Positions 5,209-7,540 of a stretch of DNA of 7,540 bases are shown here, piece by piece. Origin of the DNA: an uncultured Acidobacteriota bacterium (lineage in GTDB: Bacteria; Acidobacteriota; Vicinamibacteria; Vicinamibacterales; SCN-69-37). The notes below the pieces were generated by a model. The model was not told the DNA's origin. It saw only the letters and a program-made list of their open reading frames with translations, and did not search any database. Position numbers and translations under genes: made by a program. The stretch is taken from positions 1 through 7,540 of the forward strand of contig CALFMR010000119.1 in the NCBI GenBank assembly GCA_937880585.1, in the 5' to 3' direction. Numbering within the stretch: the stretch's first letter is position 1; each line of letters begins with the position of its first letter.

Positions 5209-7269
5209 ATGACGTCATCCTGGCGCGTCCGGTTGCTCGGGTCTCTTGTCGTCGCGGCCGCGGCCGCCGCGGTCTCGATGGCGCCTCGCGTCCGGGCGCA
5301 ATCGCCCGTCACGCTGACCGTGCAGGCGGATCGTCCCGGCGCGACGCTGGACCCGATGTTCTACGGCCTGATGACCGAGGAGATCAACTTTTCCTACGAC
5401 GGCGGCCTGTACGCGGAGTTGATTCGCAACCGATCGCTGAAGGACAACCCCGACGCGCCGGATCACTGGTCCGTCGTGAAGGACGCCGGCGTGGAGGCGA
5501 CGATCGCCGTCGACACGAGCAGCCCCGTGCCGAACACTGCCCTCACCTCGTCGCTGAAGCTGACGACGACGGCCATCGCGTCCGGCCAGCGGGTCGGCGT
5601 GGCCAATGAAGGGTTCTGGGGCATTCCCGCGCGGCCGAACACCACCTACCGCGCGTCGTTCTACGCGAAGGCCGACGGCGGCGCGCGTGGCAGGGCGACG
5701 GTCGCGATCGAGAGCGCCGATGGCCACGCGCTCGCCTCCGCGACGGTCGGTCCGCTCACGGGCCAGTGGAAGAAGTACACCGCGACGCTGAAGACGGGCG
5801 CGCTCACGCCGTCGACGACGAACCAGTTCGTCATCTCGAGCGGGGGCCCGGGCACGCTTTGGGTCACGCTGGTCTCGCTCTTCCCGCCCACGTACAACAA
5901 CCGCCCGAACGGCATGCGTCCGGACATCATGGAACTGCTGGCGGCGATGAAGCCGAGCTTCCTGCGCTTCCCCGGCGGCAACTACCTCGAAGGTCCGAAC
6001 TACGAGAACCGCTTCAACTGGAAAGCGACAATTGGTCCGCTCGAGCAGCGGCCGACGCACATGAGCCCGTGGCGCTATCGGTCCTCGGACGGCGTGGGCC
6101 TCGTCGAGTTCCTCGAATGGTGCGAGGACCTGCACATGGAGCCGCTGCTCGCGGTTTACGCGGGCCTGCACATCGATCGCGGCGCGAACATCCTCACGGG
6201 CGATGCCCTCAAACCGGTCGTGCAGGACGCGCTGGACGAGATCGAGTACGTGACCGGCGGCCCCAACACGACGTGGGGCGCGCGCCGCGTCAGGGACGGG
6301 CATCCGAAGCCGTTCACGCTCCACTACGTCGAGATCGGCAACGAGGACTGGCTGAACGACGGCAAGGCCAGCTACGACGAACGCTTCACGATGATCGCCG
6401 ACGCGATCACGGCGAAGTATCCCTCGCTGAAGATCATCTCGACGATGCGGTCGCAGGACACGGATTTCACGTACACGCATCAGCCGGATCGGCTCGACGA
6501 TCACTTCTACATGACGATTCCGACGGCGCTGGCGCAGGCGCATCTGTACGATGGCTACAGCCGGTCGGCGACGAAGATCTTCGTCGGCGAGTGGGCCACC
6601 AACAGCCCGCGCACGGGCGACACGCCGATGGTGGCGTTCGCGCTCGCCGACGCCGCGTGGCTCACCGGGCTCGAGCGCAACGCGGACGTCGTGACGATGA
6701 ACTCGTATGCGCCGCTCTTCGTCAACGTCAACCCGGGCGGACGGCAGTGGGCCGTCAACCTGATCGGTTACGACGCGCTCACGAGCTTCGGGTCGCCGTC
6801 CTACTACGTGCAGAAGATGTTCTCGAACAACCGCGGCAACGTCGTCCTGCCCGCGTCATTCGATCCGCTGCCGCGGCTCTCGTTGAACGAGATTCCCGTC
6901 GCGCCCGCCCCGCCGCCACGGCCGGGCCGCGCGGGCGGGCGCGGCCGCCGCGGGCCGCAGGGCCCGACCGGTCCGTTCGACGGCCTCTACGCCAGCGCGA
7001 CGCGCGATGCGGCGACCGGCGACGTCATCCTGAAGCTCGTCAACGTGCAGGCCACGGCGCAGCCGCTGCGCATCGACGTCAAAAGCGTGCCGTCGATCGC
7101 GAAGGAGGCGTCAGGCGAGATGCTGACCGGCGCGCTCGATGCGGTGAACACCGTCGCGGAGCCGCGCAAGGTCGTCCCGGTTCCCGTCACGATTCACGAC
7201 GCGGGGACGACGTTCACGCACGAGCTGCCGGCGCATTCGGTGACGGTGTTGCGATTGAAGACGCGATAG
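5209..7269 (+). CDS. Secreted GH51 alpha-L-arabinofuranosidase with CBM-like insertion
   Basis: A 686-residue family 51 hydrolase, a retaining exo-enzyme removing alpha-L-arabinofuranosyl units from arabinan, arabinoxylan or arabinogalactan. Residues 1-30 are a Sec signal peptide ending VRA before QSP. The GH51 domain opens with LDPMFYGLMTEEINFSYDGG. Residues about 85-225 look like a carbohydrate-binding beta-sandwich insertion (CBM4/9-like: TYRASFYAKADGG, GQWKKYTATL). The barrel resumes with FLRFPGGNYLEG (251-262). Glu379 in EIGNEDW is the acid/base and Glu461 in FVGEWATN the nucleophile. The C-terminal beta-sandwich is interrupted by a Pro/Gly/Arg-rich stretch at residues 565-589 and ends VTVLRL. 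It lies between the GH127 gene and a second GH51 gene on the same strand, 16 bases before the latter, which suggests co-transcription. Family and catalytic residues are clear; activity on other pentosides or glucans, known for some GH51 members, cannot be excluded. Confidence 0.93.
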   Translation: MTSSWRVRLLGSLVVAAAAAAVSMAPRVRAQSPVTLTVQADRPGATLDPMFYGLMTEEINFSYDGGLYAELIRNRSLKDNPDAPDHWSVVKDAGVEATIAVDTSSPVPNTALTSSLKLTTTAIASGQRVGVANEGFWGIPARPNTTYRASFYAKADGGARGRATVAIESADGHALASATVGPLTGQWKKYTATLKTGALTPSTTNQFVISSGGPGTLWVTLVSLFPPTYNNRPNGMRPDIMELLAAMKPSFLRFPGGNYLEGPNYENRFNWKATIGPLEQRPTHMSPWRYRSSDGVGLVEFLEWCEDLHMEPLLAVYAGLHIDRGANILTGDALKPVVQDALDEIEYVTGGPNTTWGARRVRDGHPKPFTLHYVEIGNEDWLNDGKASYDERFTMIADAITAKYPSLKIISTMRSQDTDFTYTHQPDRLDDHFYMTIPTALAQAHLYDGYSRSATKIFVGEWATNSPRTGDTPMVAFALADAAWLTGLERNADVVTMNSYAPLFVNVNPGGRQWAVNLIGYDALTSFGSPSYYVQKMFSNNRGNVVLPASFDPLPRLSLNEIPVAPAPPPRPGRAGGRGRRGPQGPTGPFDGLYASATRDAATGDVILKLVNVQATAQPLRIDVKSVPSIAKEASGEMLTGALDAVNTVAEPRKVVPVPVTIHDAGTTFTHELPAHSVTVLRLKTR

Positions 7270-7285
7270 CCCTCGGGTCACGCAC

Positions 7286-7540
7286 GTGAATCGCGGTCTT
7301 CTGGCAGCGGGCGCGTGTGCCGCGGCGCTCGTCGCGTCATCGCGCCCATTCGTCGCGGCGCAGGCGCGGCAGACGACGCCAGCCGGCGTCGCGATCCTCC
7401 AGGTCGACACCGACCGTCGGCTCGGGACGATCGATCCGCACGTCTACGGACAGTTTCTCGAGCACATCAACCACTCCGTCGTCGACGGGCTGTTCGCGGA
7501 ACAGATCCGGGGCGCGGGCTTCGAAGGCGAAGACTTCAAA
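7286..7540 (+). CDS. Second GH51 alpha-L-arabinofuranosidase, N-terminal part (runs off the right edge)
   Basis: An open frame of 85 codons without a stop begins at GTG 7286-7288, 16 bases after the previous gene. The first 25-27 residues (MNRGLLAAGACAAALVA ... FVAAQA) form a Sec signal peptide. The mature part reads LQVDTDRRLGTIDPHVYG, QFLEHINHSVVDGLFAEQIR, then GAGFEGEDF. This is the start of a GH51 domain, with the DP..YG...E.IN....GL.AE.IR pattern shared with the preceding gene. It differs from that gene at most other positions (QFLEHINHS versus LMTEEINFS), so the two are not a recent duplication. Catalytic glutamates lie beyond the window. No other start fits and no strong ribosome binding site is visible, so translation may be coupled to the upstream gene. 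Confidence 0.85.
   Translation, partial: MNRGLLAAGACAAALVASSRPFVAAQARQTTPAGVAILQVDTDRRLGTIDPHVYGQFLEHINHSVVDGLFAEQIRGAGFEGEDFK

Noticed and set aside
5215..6543. 442-codon minus-strand open frame opposite the GH51 gene
   Set aside because: Arg/Val-rich composition typical of an antisense frame in GC-rich DNA; the GH51 on the other strand has intact catalytic motifs.
1..7540. CRISPR array, insertion sequence or toxin-antitoxin pair
   Set aside because: No repeat-spacer pattern, transposase motifs, terminal inverted repeats or small paired genes were seen on either strand.

Overview
This 7.5 kb window is high-GC bacterial DNA. It holds the end of a tRNA-targeting genomic island (left, about 1-516) and a cluster of secreted plant-polysaccharide hydrolases (right, about 606-7540). 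The GC-rich codon use, signal peptides ending in ...GQQ or ...AQ, and Gly/Arg/Pro-rich insertions in secreted enzymes resemble Acidobacteriota of the Vicinamibacteria type. That assignment is an inference from style only; there is no phylogenetic marker in the window.

Left part: the first 290 bases encode, on the minus strand and running off the edge, the N-terminal arm-binding domain of a P4-type tyrosine recombinase (integrase). Just upstream of it lie four GGTCC repeats spaced 11-12 bp apart, a 13-bp palindrome and an AT-rich stretch. Then comes a precise 50-base 3' half of a tRNA-Pro(UGG), from anticodon stem to encoded CCA, with no 5' half. This is the signature of an attachment site: the island carrying the integrase lies to the left, and the DNA to the right is what originally followed the tRNA gene.

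Right part: a GH3 glycosidase gene on the minus strand (606-2819) is divergent from a plus-strand run of GH127 beta-L-arabinofuranosidase (3199-5133), GH51 alpha-L-arabinofuranosidase (5209-7269) and the start of a second, divergent GH51 (7286 to the edge). All four products carry export signals: Sec-type for GH3 and both GH51s, Tat-type for the GH127. The shared 380-bp divergent region contains no convincing gene but has a perfect 14-bp palindrome that could be an operator. A GC hairpin with a short T-tract lies between GH127 and the first GH51.

Together the enzymes suggest exo-acting release of alpha- and beta-linked L-arabinofuranose, plus a beta-glycoside-type activity from GH3, from arabinan, arabinoxylan, arabinogalactan or hydroxyproline-rich glycoproteins outside the cytoplasm. 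No transporter, intracellular arabinose pathway gene or dedicated regulator is visible. I did not find a clearly new biological system. The most notable points are the clean att junction with helically phased repeats, the palindromic candidate operator, the Tat-exported GH127 beside Sec-exported partners, and the Gly/Arg-rich insertions in two hydrolases.
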